Notes: a model not told the origin generated them from the sequence alone. A stretch of 64,000 nucleotides of DNA from Paenibacillus sp. FSL H7-0357 (GCF_000758525.1 NZ_CP009241.1:7421501-7485500), one strand, 5' to 3'; positions 8,445 through 16,708 are shown, counted from the first letter of the stretch. A program made the numbers and translations.

Positions 8445-9257
8445 TCAATCATCTCCTTGTATAATTTTCAATATCTGATTCATATACCCGTCCGTTTCTA
8501 CAGGGATGATATTGCTCTGCAGGTCGTGTACATCACAGTGATCTACATACCATCTTGCATCCGTTATCGAGAAATGATAGTGATACTTGAGATTGGTTAC
8601 AGCATGCAGGGTTACTGTCTTTTTCACTGTACCCTCTCCAATTAAATGCACGTTGTGCAGTTTTTGGACAAGCATCAACGCCAATATTTCACTACAGCTT
8701 GCTGTATGAGGGTTTACAAGTATGAATATTTTTTTAAAATCATAAAATTCATTATTGATTTTTTGGTGTATTACTTGCTTCTCCTTGTAATTCAAGATCA
8801 ACATACTACATCTGGGAAGAAGCTGCCTGGCGATTTTTAGACAAGCGCCTAATTTACCACCGCTGTTATTTCTGAGATCCAGGATCAAATAACTCATTTT
8901 AGCGTACTTATCAAGCAGGCTGCCAATCTCCGCTGCTGACTCATCATTAAAACTAGTAAACGCAATGTACAAAATATCATGCAGCTTGATATCATATTTT
9001 ATCTCATTCATTCTTTTCCGCTTTGCGAATGATTTCACTGGGTAAAAGTAATTAAATTGAGTATATATCGAATCCGTTGTACTATTCACAAATTGCTGAA
9101 AATCCAAATGAGAGATCTTCCGTCTGTTCAATAGAGCCTGCTTTTTCTCTTTATAACTATCCTCCATTACCAAATTTAATTCCTTTTCTTCATATACCTC
9201 GACAAGCATCTCCACCAGGCGCTTTGGAATATAGCGATGCGATCTGAGTTTGAGCAT
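8445..9257 (-). CDS. S41-family (tail-specific-type) peptidase of the sactipeptide cluster
   Basis: A 270-residue protein with the S41 core but no PDZ domain and no signal peptide, so probably cytoplasmic. Motifs visible are DLRNNSGG (127-134), the nucleophile region TASCSE with Ser187, and GEGTVKK (207-213), where Lys213 or Lys212 aligns with the general base. The first 90 residues are a basic helical region. Its start is 3 bases after the stop of the second membrane subunit gene, so it is co-translated with the exporter. In a RiPP cluster the plausible job is leader removal or trimming of the modified peptide. S41 enzymes are uncommon in that role, so degradation or immunity is an alternative. 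Confidence 0.8.
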   Translation of the reverse strand: MLKLRSHRYIPKRLVEMLVEVYEEKELNLVMEDSYKEKKQALLNRRKISHLDFQQFVNSTTDSIYTQFNYFYPVKSFAKRKRMNEIKYDIKLHDILYIAFTSFNDESAAEIGSLLDKYAKMSYLILDLRNNSGGKLGACLKIARQLLPRCSMLILNYKEKQVIHQKINNEFYDFKKIFILVNPHTASCSEILALMLVQKLHNVHLIGEGTVKKTVTLHAVTNLKYHYHFSITDARWYVDHCDVHDLQSNIIPVETDGYMNQILKIIQGDD

Positions 9258-9260
9258 TTT

Positions 9261-9950
9261 TTATTCCTCTATTGTGTTGCTATCCTCAAATGTCTTAAGT
9301 AGCTTCTGTGTATTGATAATTAATTTCTCTTTATTCGGGTTATTAACGATCCAATAAGAAATCAGTAAAATGAATAGGGACAAGACAAATGATACAGCTG
9401 TAATTTGCAGAGACACCTCTATCCCTTTACCATAATAAAATAAAAACAGAAAAGGATTGGCATAAATCAACAAACCTGCTGCAGATGCCAAGACTTGCTT
9501 AAGTTTGGAGTAATCCGCAAAATGAATCGTAGAAAATCCTATTATAGAAGCTCCAACTACAATATTCAGAACATTTTGCAGTATCGCCTGACTGGTTATA
9601 TTGAAGTCTATATCGAATAGGAAAGGACCGCTAAGAACAGCTATCCATAAGATAATGTTGGAATATATGAATCCAATTACTGTAGTGCATACAAGGTTTA
9701 CCAACCATATTTTTTTTATCGAGGTGTTAGTCGCCAATATAACTTCTGTGGATACAAGTTCTTCAATTGAGAAAAATACAAAGGTTTGCAGTAGAATTAC
9801 GCTCAGAGAATAAAATGCAACTACATTTTCTGTTTTTATATTCAATATTAATAATAGAAACAAGTAAGCTACTGGTAGGATAAAAAATACAAGCACTCTG
9901 ACTTTGCTTCTTTGGAATTCGCTATATTTCTTCCACATTAACGCTCTCAT
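9261..9950 (-). CDS. ABC transporter membrane subunit 2 of the sactipeptide cluster
   Basis: A 229-residue protein with six predicted membrane helices (for example VLVFFILPVAYLFLLLIL and VLSLFILLISYWIV) and a charged C-terminal tail. It starts one base after the stop of the neighbouring permease gene (TAA-T-ATG), so the two are translated as a pair. I see no conserved family motif beyond the general ABC-2 permease look. With the ATPase at 10573-11487 it should form the exporter, or the self-protection transporter, for the peptide product. Confidence 0.75.
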   Translation of the reverse strand: MRALMWKKYSEFQRSKVRVLVFFILPVAYLFLLLILNIKTENVVAFYSLSVILLQTFVFFSIEELVSTEVILATNTSIKKIWLVNLVCTTVIGFIYSNIILWIAVLSGPFLFDIDFNITSQAILQNVLNIVVGASIIGFSTIHFADYSKLKQVLASAAGLLIYANPFLFLFYYGKGIEVSLQITAVSFVLSLFILLISYWIVNNPNKEKLIINTQKLLKTFEDSNTIEE

Positions 9951-9951
9951 A

Positions 9952-10557
9952 TTACAGGCTCCTTCTCACGATTCTTTCTTTCCTTATTTTCCTTCTGAGA
10001 ACACCGTTCATTACTATAATCAATAGAAAACTGACGAGCACTGCAATAATAAAATCTTGTTTATTAAGGCTTAAGATCATGTAGTAGACAAGGTAATCAA
10101 GCAACAACACAGCAAATTTATATTTTTTCCCAAAATGCCATATCAATTTATATAACATTAAATGATATGCAGTAACCCAGGTTAATAAGCACGCAACCTC
10201 AAGGAAATTCATGTTGAAAGATACATCTGCTGCAAATAGAATCATAATATTAACAACTGAAACTACAATACACTTGCAAATTAAATATATTGTTTTTCCA
10301 AGCCACACATCTTCAACATTTATGGGCAATGCCAGCAAGGACTCTATACTTTGGTTTATATCTGAAATGATCATTTCCATCTGAAAGACAAAATAAATTG
10401 CCAGCAGCAAATAAACATCATAATTTTGAAAAGCACTTTTATATCTGATTAAAACGTAGTTTCCAAGAATAATGAAGAATATAGAAAGCAAATTTGCCTT
10501 AATCCTTAATTTATCTTTTTTCAGTTCTCGCCATAATATAGTTTTATATATGCTCAT
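9952..10557 (-). CDS. ABC transporter membrane subunit 1 of the sactipeptide cluster
   Basis: A 201-residue protein with five or six hydrophobic helices (such as VYLLLAIYFVFQMEM and FAVLLLDYLVYYMIL) and a basic C-terminus. It starts at ATG 10557 behind TGGAGG, 15 bases after the ATPase gene. It is small for an ABC-2 permease, which suggests that the two membrane subunits pair as half-units. Codon use is AT-rich like the rest of the island. Confidence 0.75.
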   Translation of the reverse strand: MSIYKTILWRELKKDKLRIKANLLSIFFIILGNYVLIRYKSAFQNYDVYLLLAIYFVFQMEMIISDINQSIESLLALPINVEDVWLGKTIYLICKCIVVSVVNIMILFAADVSFNMNFLEVACLLTWVTAYHLMLYKLIWHFGKKYKFAVLLLDYLVYYMILSLNKQDFIIAVLVSFLLIIVMNGVLRRKIRKERIVRRSL

Positions 10558-10572
10558 AGGCCTCCATACAAA

Positions 10573-11487
10573 TTACTCATTAATAATTTTATTGTACAAG
10601 TGCTTCAGATCATTATTCACTCTCTTCATTTCCAGAATTTCTACATTATCACTCACAATCCATCGGGATAAATAATTTGCTTCATCCTTTAGTTGAACAA
10701 ATACCCCATCCTCTATCAATTTGCAGGATAGAACAAAAGGCTGGCTCTTTAGTTTGTTTATCAGTTGATTATTATCTTCTGATTTTAGAACATATGTGTT
10801 GTCTGAGTATGCTTTCTCAAGTTCGTTGTATGTATTCACATGAAGAATGTTCCCCTTTTTGAGAAATGCCACATGCGAGCATACCTCCTGCAATTCGTTA
10901 AGATCATGTGAATTAAAAATAATGGTACATCCTTTGCCTGTAAGCTCTTGGATAAACTCCTTAAGGAGCATTCTGCCTTCTACATCAAGCCCTCTACTAG
11001 GTTCGTCTAAAATCAATAATTCCGGTTCATTAATGAGTGCACGGGCAATAGCCAGTCTTTGTTTCATACCCCTGGAGAAAAATGAAATCTTATCAGATCT
11101 TTTATCATACAAGTCAACCTTTTTCAGCAGCCGTCCTATTCTTTCTGATCTTTCCGGATATTTTGCCGAAGGGTAGTAAATGCGATCAAAGAACTCCAGA
11201 TTATCCCAACAACTCAGATCTTTAAACAGGCCGATATTGTCCAGCAGGAAACCTATTTTTTTTCTGACTGAAGTATATTCCTTAGAAGAAACATCAACAT
11301 TATTAACCAGCACTTTACCCTCGGTTGTGTTGTACAAATTCAAAATCATTCTAATAATCGTTGTTTTCCCGGCGCCATTTGGCCCTACAATAGAGAATAC
11401 GGACCCCTTATGAATGTGAAGATTAATTTTGCTAATAATCTCTTGTTCGCCTATCCTTTTTGTAACATCTATTAATTTGACTTCCAT
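10573..11487 (-). CDS. ABC transporter ATPase of the sactipeptide cluster
   Basis: A 304-residue nucleotide-binding subunit. Walker A is GPNGAGKTT (near residue 35), the signature is FSRGMKQRL, Walker B is LLILDEPSRGLD, and the H-loop is in FNSHDLNE. Residues about 215-304 form an accessory C-terminal domain as in bacitracin/lantibiotic-type ATPases (BcrA, NatA). It overlaps the preceding radical SAM gene by 16 bases and starts behind TGGAGG. With the two following membrane proteins it makes a complete ABC system, probably for export of, or immunity to, the mature peptide. Confidence 0.9.
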   Translation of the reverse strand: MEVKLIDVTKRIGEQEIISKINLHIHKGSVFSIVGPNGAGKTTIIRMILNLYNTTEGKVLVNNVDVSSKEYTSVRKKIGFLLDNIGLFKDLSCWDNLEFFDRIYYPSAKYPERSERIGRLLKKVDLYDKRSDKISFFSRGMKQRLAIARALINEPELLILDEPSRGLDVEGRMLLKEFIQELTGKGCTIIFNSHDLNELQEVCSHVAFLKKGNILHVNTYNELEKAYSDNTYVLKSEDNNQLINKLKSQPFVLSCKLIEDGVFVQLKDEANYLSRWIVSDNVEILEMKRVNNDLKHLYNKIINE

Positions 11488-12566
11488 AGTCCAGCCTCCA
11501 AATTGTACTCGCAGCTTTTTTCGATATTTACTTTATTGCATGCATTGCATGCGTATTTAAACTCACATCGAATGCACTTGCCAGATGTATCCTTGGTATA
11601 AACCGGCTTATTCCAGTATTCTTCTACTAGTATCTTTAATATGCTTGATATGCCCATTTTATTTACATTTCCAACCACCTCATCTTGTTTGCCTAAACAG
11701 CTTATGACATCCCCATTATGACAAATGGTTACTCTGCCGCTTAAGCACCAGTCATTCATTTTCTTTATGAAAAATTTATTCATGCCCGTTTTAATAATGG
11801 AGCTCTCTTTAATCACCGGATTTTGTAAGGAAGTTCTCACACTCCTCCATGATTGTTTGATGGCCACCGGCAAAAAATCTATATCTATTAATGCAATAGT
11901 GACGTTGTCATATGAATCGTAATTAGTTGTGACTTGCCCAAGGTCTGCTGAATCAAACAGATTAATATATAAATGGGTCTCCAGCGGCAGTTCATTAATT
12001 TTAATCAGGCCATTGGTACTTATGGTGATATTGATCTGTTTATTCAATCCGTAATTAACAATGTCAACCACCTGAGGAAAAATAGCCGGTTCTCCCCCTG
12101 TTAACACTAAATTCGTTACTCCAAAAAAGTTAAGCTCGTCAATGAGTTTATACCAATCCTCAACCCTCATGTCGTTGGTATTATTTTCTAATTTTATACA
12201 CATTGGACAAAAAGCGCTACTACAAAAACTGCAGTCAAGATTACACTGATTAGTCAGTTGTAATACTGCAGAGCTGATTACCGGAGTGTCCTTCCAAAAC
12301 TTCTTTTGATTAAAAACATTAACCGTTCTCAATTTATCTATAAAGATTTTGGTATCTGAGAAAAACCCCCAGCCCATATTGCTTAATTCCTTAACCAGTT
12401 TCTCATCGGTGCTAACCAATTCATTTTTTTCACATTTCAACAGTAGCTGGGTACTCTCTTCATCCAGCACTACCATTCTTTCTTGCAATAGATTGTGAAT
12501 GACTGAGTTCTTCTCCCCTACTTCCAAGTAACATTCAGGGTACAAATTAAAATATTTATAGTTCAA
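11472..12566 (-). CDS. Radical SAM/SPASM peptide-modifying enzyme 2
   Basis: Starting at the TTG at 12566 (GGGAGGAG 6 bases upstream, 11-base overlap with the preceding gene) gives 364 residues. Residues 1-80 form an N-terminal domain (YFNLYPECYLEV and a helix ending LSNMGWGFF) that resembles the recognition part of SPASM peptide maturases. The radical SAM cluster motif is CNLDCSFC (cysteines 108, 112, 115), followed by the LTGGEP motif. An extra CPMC lies just after the cluster. The C-terminus carries SPASM-like cysteines in CHNGDVISC, CIRCEFKYAC and CNAC. Two different radical SAM proteins for one precursor suggest either two modifications or a paired complex. Confidence 0.85.
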   Translation of the reverse strand: MNYKYFNLYPECYLEVGEKNSVIHNLLQERMVVLDEESTQLLLKCEKNELVSTDEKLVKELSNMGWGFFSDTKIFIDKLRTVNVFNQKKFWKDTPVISSAVLQLTNQCNLDCSFCSSAFCPMCIKLENNTNDMRVEDWYKLIDELNFFGVTNLVLTGGEPAIFPQVVDIVNYGLNKQINITISTNGLIKINELPLETHLYINLFDSADLGQVTTNYDSYDNVTIALIDIDFLPVAIKQSWRSVRTSLQNPVIKESSIIKTGMNKFFIKKMNDWCLSGRVTICHNGDVISCLGKQDEVVGNVNKMGISSILKILVEEYWNKPVYTKDTSGKCIRCEFKYACNACNKVNIEKSCEYNLEAGLWKSN

Positions 12567-13977
12567 TTCGTTCTCCTCCCTTCTCATAGATTGTGTTGAA
12601 ATAGTCAACAGTTATATCTTCAAAAATATCCGGTCTCTCTTCCAGAATGTTTAAAAAATGGGTCAGCCTTTCCCGGACAGATCTTTCAATGTTAGTACAT
12701 AAGGATGGGGATTTCACAAAAGCTGTATCCGTTGCACACTGTACAAAGCACATGCTGCAGAACCGGGTAAAATTGCAATCCTCACAATGATCACAAATGT
12801 TCTTGTTGTATTCATTGATGATGGAAGTGATTTTCCCATAGTCCAAGCCGTCATCAACATTACCAATCCAATGCTTCTCATTAATTTTTTCGCACATGTG
12901 TATTTTCCCGTCTGCAGTCACATATATTTTTTCCCCGGGAACGCAAGTTGATGTAAATGGAAGGCACTCTGTACGTCTTTCATTAATAACTGAGTGAAAT
13001 GCCAGTTCAGAATAATTAATTCCGATTAGAGCATACAAAAATGAGTCCTTTTTAATCTTATTTTCGCTGGCCAAGTTATAGAATTTGTTCTGCAAGCCTG
13101 CCATCATATCATCGAAATCATTCAAATCACAGGAGGAAAACTGCTGATAGTATGTAGAATTAACCGCTTCAACCCGAGCAAGCTTAACCATGAACAGATC
13201 TTCCTCATCCAGAAACTGCTCATAGTCAAAGAGATTGCTCTTCAAGTCATAACAGGCGCTTATCCCAAATTTCGAATAATCCTTATAATCCTTTTTAAAT
13301 TCACGGATGTTCGTAATTACTTCATCAAAACTGCCTTTACCGTTAAGCTTCACTCTATTTCTGTCGTGGTTTTCCTTATTGCCATCTAAACTTACGATGA
13401 TGGAAAATCCGTTTTCGACCAAAAATTTTTGTACTTCCTTATTAAAGAGCACTCCATTCGTCGTTACATTAAATAGTATTTCTCCATATTGCGTGTAAGT
13501 AGACTTTGTATATTCAACAATTTCCCTAATTGTTTTAATATTAATTAAGGGTTCCCCGCCGTAAAACCCTATAACAGGTTTCCTGTTTGGATTTCTATAC
13601 TGAATTGTTTTGAAATTTTCAAAGTAAAAATCTATTGCTTTTTTGCCAACCTCAAAGGTTAGCTGGGTGTTCTCATACCCTTTAGTGTATTGATAGTGGT
13701 CTGAGTATATGCAATATTTACATCTCAGATTACAACTGGAGGTGCTTTCTAGTATCAATTGTCTGAAACCATTGGCTTGCCGGAATAAATAGTCTTTCAC
13801 TTGTCGGGTATCTACAGGGTATGATCTTAGATTCTGCTGAACAGGTATTATTGATTGATATTTATTGAAATGCTCTTCTTTTGTCCATGAGTCACCTGTA
13901 ATCGGATTAATAATGCCTGTTGTGTCGTCATAAAAATACCTGTTCCCTGCTTTACTTTCTAAAAACAAACCTTTCAT
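12556..13977 (-). CDS. Radical SAM/SPASM peptide-modifying enzyme 1 (sactisynthase-like)
   Basis: A 473-residue protein with the radical SAM motif CNLRCKYC (cysteines 82, 86, 89) and the GGEP motif inside VIGFYGGEPLINI. A C-terminal SPASM region has cysteines in CVPGEKIYVTADGKIHMC and a run CDHCEDCNFTRFCSMCFVQC. Enzymes with this layout install thioether bonds on peptides (AlbA for subtilosin, and ranthipeptide maturases) or act as sulfatase-maturase relatives. It is the first gene after the Cys-rich precursor, separated from it by a 131-base gap containing a strong hairpin. It is the prime candidate for Cys-to-alpha-carbon (or beta/gamma) crosslinking of that precursor. Confidence 0.9.
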   Translation of the reverse strand: MKGLFLESKAGNRYFYDDTTGIINPITGDSWTKEEHFNKYQSIIPVQQNLRSYPVDTRQVKDYLFRQANGFRQLILESTSSCNLRCKYCIYSDHYQYTKGYENTQLTFEVGKKAIDFYFENFKTIQYRNPNRKPVIGFYGGEPLINIKTIREIVEYTKSTYTQYGEILFNVTTNGVLFNKEVQKFLVENGFSIIVSLDGNKENHDRNRVKLNGKGSFDEVITNIREFKKDYKDYSKFGISACYDLKSNLFDYEQFLDEEDLFMVKLARVEAVNSTYYQQFSSCDLNDFDDMMAGLQNKFYNLASENKIKKDSFLYALIGINYSELAFHSVINERRTECLPFTSTCVPGEKIYVTADGKIHMCEKINEKHWIGNVDDGLDYGKITSIINEYNKNICDHCEDCNFTRFCSMCFVQCATDTAFVKSPSLCTNIERSVRERLTHFLNILEERPDIFEDITVDYFNTIYEKGGERIEL

Positions 13978-14035
13978 TAACTACACTCCCCGTGAAACAA
14001 GATATGAAATTTAACGTTTGTGAAAATTTGCACTA

Positions 14036-14060
14036 AGGGAAGTAAACAAATTACTTCCCT
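14036..14060 (-). terminator. Strong hairpin between precursor and radical SAM genes (attenuator/processing site)
   Basis: A perfect 10-base stem (AGGGAAGTAA with TTACTTCCCT) and 5-base loop lie in the gap after the precursor stop. No long T run follows in the direction of transcription, so it looks like a leaky terminator or RNA-stabilising element. Such elements often make the precursor more abundant than the enzyme messages. Confidence 0.7.
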
Positions 14061-14108
14061 CGTCAGCTACCGTCTATTATGGATATAAAAATTACGTTTA
14101 AGTATGTC

Positions 14109-14306
14109 CTAGCTGTTTGCTACATTGATACCGACTGCCCCGGCACTTGTAGTTGAACCGGCAATTTCCAATGTGGCTGCAGCTGTAGCAGCTTGTCCCA
14201 GAACAGGAATAATACAAGCCAAGCAAGCCAAACAAGCTATACAAGCGACACAAGCATAACAAGCTATGCAACCAGCCATACTTTCTTCCGTTCCAATCTC
14301 CCGCAT
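14109..14306 (-). CDS. Sactipeptide-type RiPP precursor with seven-cysteine ladder
   Basis: A 65-residue peptide starting at ATG 14306, with AAAGGAGG 8 bases upstream. Residues 1-9 (MREIGTEES) are a short charged leader-like part, close in length to the 8-residue leader of subtilosin. Residues 13, 16, 19, 22, 25, 28 and 31 are all cysteine, each pair separated by a hydrophobic residue and alanine (C-x-A-C). Residues 32-38 (IIPVLGQ) could form a turn. Residues 39-65 are rich in Ala, Thr, Ser, Gly and Asn, like the acceptor strand of hairpin sactipeptides such as thurincin H. The adjacent radical SAM genes, exporter and peptidase support a RiPP precursor. The exact cleavage and crosslink sites cannot be read from sequence. 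Confidence 0.88.
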   Translation of the reverse strand: MREIGTEESMAGCIACYACVACIACLACLACIIPVLGQAATAAATLEIAGSTTSAGAVGINVANS

Positions 14307-14360
14307 CCTTTTCGCCTCCTTTCCCTATTGCGATTAGCTCTTGTTTCAATGAGCAGCTCA

Positions 14361-14389
14361 ATTATACTTCCAATACTTGTTAATCAATC
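14361..14389 (-). promoter_or_regulatory. Likely promoter of the sactipeptide operon
   Basis: Reading the minus strand, a perfect TATAAT (14361-14366) lies 17 bases from a poor -35 (GATTGA, 14384-14389). This gives an untranslated leader of about 48 bases before the precursor. A weak -35 suits control by an activator; the AgrA-like regulator is encoded divergently. Farther upstream, three TTAA blocks repeat at 7-base intervals near 14447-14465 and could be part of a binding site. Confidence 0.55.
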
Positions 14390-14580
14390 ACTTAGTGTCC
14401 CAATTGCAATAATTAGAGTCCGAGTGGCATATTAGCTAAAATTTTTTAAGCGTTAACGTTTAATGGAATGAATGTAAAATCTTTAATTCTATAATAAATT
14501 TTATGTAAAATAATAGAATATTATTGTATACTATTTCTTGCCTTATTTTTGCGTATTCATTTGCAGGGAGGGATAATAAA

Positions 14581-15333
14581 TTGATTAACATTGCAGTATG
14601 TGATGATGATATTAGTGAAATTGCCCGTTTACAAAAGATGTTTGCAAGACTTGCTGTCTGCTCTTCATTTGACATACAAATACATTACTTCACGTCAGGC
14701 AAAGAACTGCTTCGAAAATACAAAGAACATACCCCCTCAACATTTCAGGTTTTATGCCTTGATATAGAAATGCCTGATATTAATGGCATTGAGTTGGCCC
14801 AAGAAATACGGAATTCCCCGGATTTTGATGTGCAGATCATCTTCCTGACAAGTTATCCGGCTTATATACTCGACAGCCTTGACACCCAGCCCTTTCAATA
14901 TTTAATAAAGCCAGTTCTCTATGAGTTTTTTGAATCCAAAATGTTCAAACTGTTAAATTACCTGTATTCGCAATCCAAAAAGTATTTAACTATTAAAATT
15001 GAAGGGGAAGACTTTTTTTTTAGATATTCAGAGATTATTGCAATACAGAAAAGTAAGAAGGTAATTGGGCGAGACTATATGGAGATCATTACTACGGCAA
15101 AAGATTATTACACCACAAAAGGAATATTGTCGGAGATCCAATCAAAGCTAGAATTTCCGTTTCTGCAAGTTCACCGTTCAGTACTTATTAATCTGGATCA
15201 TCTCCGTAAGTTGACAGCATCATCGGTTATCATGATCAATGATTCTGAATTCCCTCTCAGCCGTTCTAAATCCAAGCTCGTCAAGGAAGCATTAGCACGA
15301 AATTTGGTTATGGGTCTTAAAGACAATGTATAA
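14581..15333 (+). CDS. AgrA-like response regulator (receiver + LytTR)
   Basis: Started at the TTG at 14581 (GGAGGG upstream) this is 250 residues, beginning MINIAVCDDD. The receiver domain has the acidic pocket DDD, the phospho-acceptor region LCLDIEMPDINGIE and the conserved lysine in YLIKP. From about 145 onward a LytTR DNA-binding domain follows (DFFFRYSEIIAIQKSKK, then FLQVHRSVLINLDHLRKL). LytTR regulators of the AgrA/ComE class bind paired repeats and activate peptide-signal operons. It is divergent from the sactipeptide operon and overlaps its kinase gene by 8 bases, so it very likely controls the cluster. Confidence 0.88.
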   Translation: MINIAVCDDDISEIARLQKMFARLAVCSSFDIQIHYFTSGKELLRKYKEHTPSTFQVLCLDIEMPDINGIELAQEIRNSPDFDVQIIFLTSYPAYILDSLDTQPFQYLIKPVLYEFFESKMFKLLNYLYSQSKKYLTIKIEGEDFFFRYSEIIAIQKSKKVIGRDYMEIITTAKDYYTTKGILSEIQSKLEFPFLQVHRSVLINLDHLRKLTASSVIMINDSEFPLSRSKSKLVKEALARNLVMGLKDNV

Positions 15334-16606
15334 AGAACTTTCGATATGGTATATGGGGGCTTCTTTATTTTCCATTTTTATAGCCAAACGTTACTTTTCA
15401 ACACATTTCCAGACGCTTCGGAATAACACGATCATACGATTATTTTGCCTATCTGTAGGAAGCATTCTATATACAATATCAAATTCACTCATTCTTCCCA
15501 TTACTTTTCACGCCTGTTTGACGGTTTCCGGGACCCTACTATTTGCTTTTATTTATAGAGAAGAAACTTTCAGGACTCTATACTATTCATTCAAGTATCT
15601 ATCTCTAATAGCCGTAACATATATTGTATCAAGTTGCCTTTTTTTTCTATTCTTGAAATTTTCACATCTGTATTTATCAGAGAATGAATCCCATTTAATA
15701 GTTATCACACTGTCATTGATATTTTTATTTCTCCTCATAACTTTTAGCTCAACAATCAAAAAAAAATCTAAGCAGGGGTTGCCTAGATTACAATACTTCG
15801 TCTTTATTCTGATCCTTCTCAATAATACATTTGTCGCAGCTTATCTTTTAATCAACAACAAACACAACACACTCTATCTTTTCGCTACGATAGCAATATC
15901 ATCCACTAGCTTATTTATCATTTACTATTCTGAGTTAGCTGCCAAAGCAACTAAGCTGTCTAAAATAAACAACCGGCTAAATGAACAATTTCTAGCTCAA
16001 GATAACAATTTAAAACATATGACGAATACATTTAAGAATATCCAGAGCGTAATTCACGATGTCAACAAGCAATTAATATACATCGAAAAATGCATTGTTG
16101 AAAACTCATCACAAGATGCTGTTATACATATCAACCAAACTCTTCAAACAGTTCATAATTCATATCACCTTATAAATACTGGGAATTTAATCATTGATGC
16201 GCTTGTTGGCTATACCCTAAATACCGCTAAACATAGAAAAATTGATGTCACCCATCAAATTCATGCAGTCCCGAATAACATCAGCATTGAACGGTATGAT
16301 CTGTGTATTCTCATGGGGAATATTCTAGACAACGCAATAGAAGCTGTGGAGGGAGTTAGACAGAGAACGAAGTGGATTAAGATCAATATTCACTCTAAAA
16401 AAAATTTTCTAATTGTACAAGTGATCAATCCCTATGAAATTTCTCATGTTGAATCCAAATCCTGTAGGCACGATTGCAAAACACACGGATACGGTTTGGA
16501 TAACATTAGAAGTGTTGCCGATAAATACGGAGGAAGCATGAGCATATTAAAAAATGAATCAACCTTCGATATCATTGCTGTTTTGCCTTTTTCAAAAAGA
16601 ATATAA
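15326..16606 (+). CDS. AgrC-like sensor histidine kinase (GHKL type)
   Basis: A 426-residue protein. The first 205 residues contain six or seven membrane helices. A coiled linker leads to the phospho-acceptor box (VIHDVNKQL near 245), and a GHKL ATPase domain follows with N-box GNILDNAIEA and G-box HGYGLDNIR. This is the architecture of AgrC/FsrC/ComD peptide-sensing kinases. It overlaps the regulator gene. No AgrB protease or AgrD propeptide is nearby, so the natural candidate ligand is the product of the 14109-14306 precursor itself. Confidence 0.88.
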   Translation: MYKELSIWYMGASLFSIFIAKRYFSTHFQTLRNNTIIRLFCLSVGSILYTISNSLILPITFHACLTVSGTLLFAFIYREETFRTLYYSFKYLSLIAVTYIVSSCLFFLFLKFSHLYLSENESHLIVITLSLIFLFLLITFSSTIKKKSKQGLPRLQYFVFILILLNNTFVAAYLLINNKHNTLYLFATIAISSTSLFIIYYSELAAKATKLSKINNRLNEQFLAQDNNLKHMTNTFKNIQSVIHDVNKQLIYIEKCIVENSSQDAVIHINQTLQTVHNSYHLINTGNLIIDALVGYTLNTAKHRKIDVTHQIHAVPNNISIERYDLCILMGNILDNAIEAVEGVRQRTKWIKINIHSKKNFLIVQVINPYEISHVESKSCRHDCKTHGYGLDNIRSVADKYGGSMSILKNESTFDIIAVLPFSKRI

Positions 16607-16643
16607 AAGAGAAAAGAGCTCTTAATAAAAACTCTCTTCTCTC
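16603..16643. terminator. Hairpin between convergent genes at the right end of the island
   Basis: AAGAGAAAAGAG can pair with CTCTCTTCTCTT (one mismatch) over a 13-base loop. The minus-strand side is followed by TTTTATA. It may serve both the kinase gene and the convergent oxidoreductase gene. Confidence 0.45.
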
Positions 16644-16708
16644 TTGGCCTTTACTTTCTAGAACGGCGGGCAAGAAACTACCCTGGCGTTCTGAACCCTT
16701 AAATGGTC

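Noticed and set aside
14098..14361. 87-codon frame over the RiPP precursor
   Set aside because: Shadow of the precursor in another frame; it lacks a well-placed ribosome binding site, and the cysteine periodicity only makes sense in the 14306 frame.
14307..14580. agrD-like propeptide in the divergent promoter region
   Set aside because: No suitable small ORF with a ribosome binding site was found between the precursor and the AgrA-like gene.
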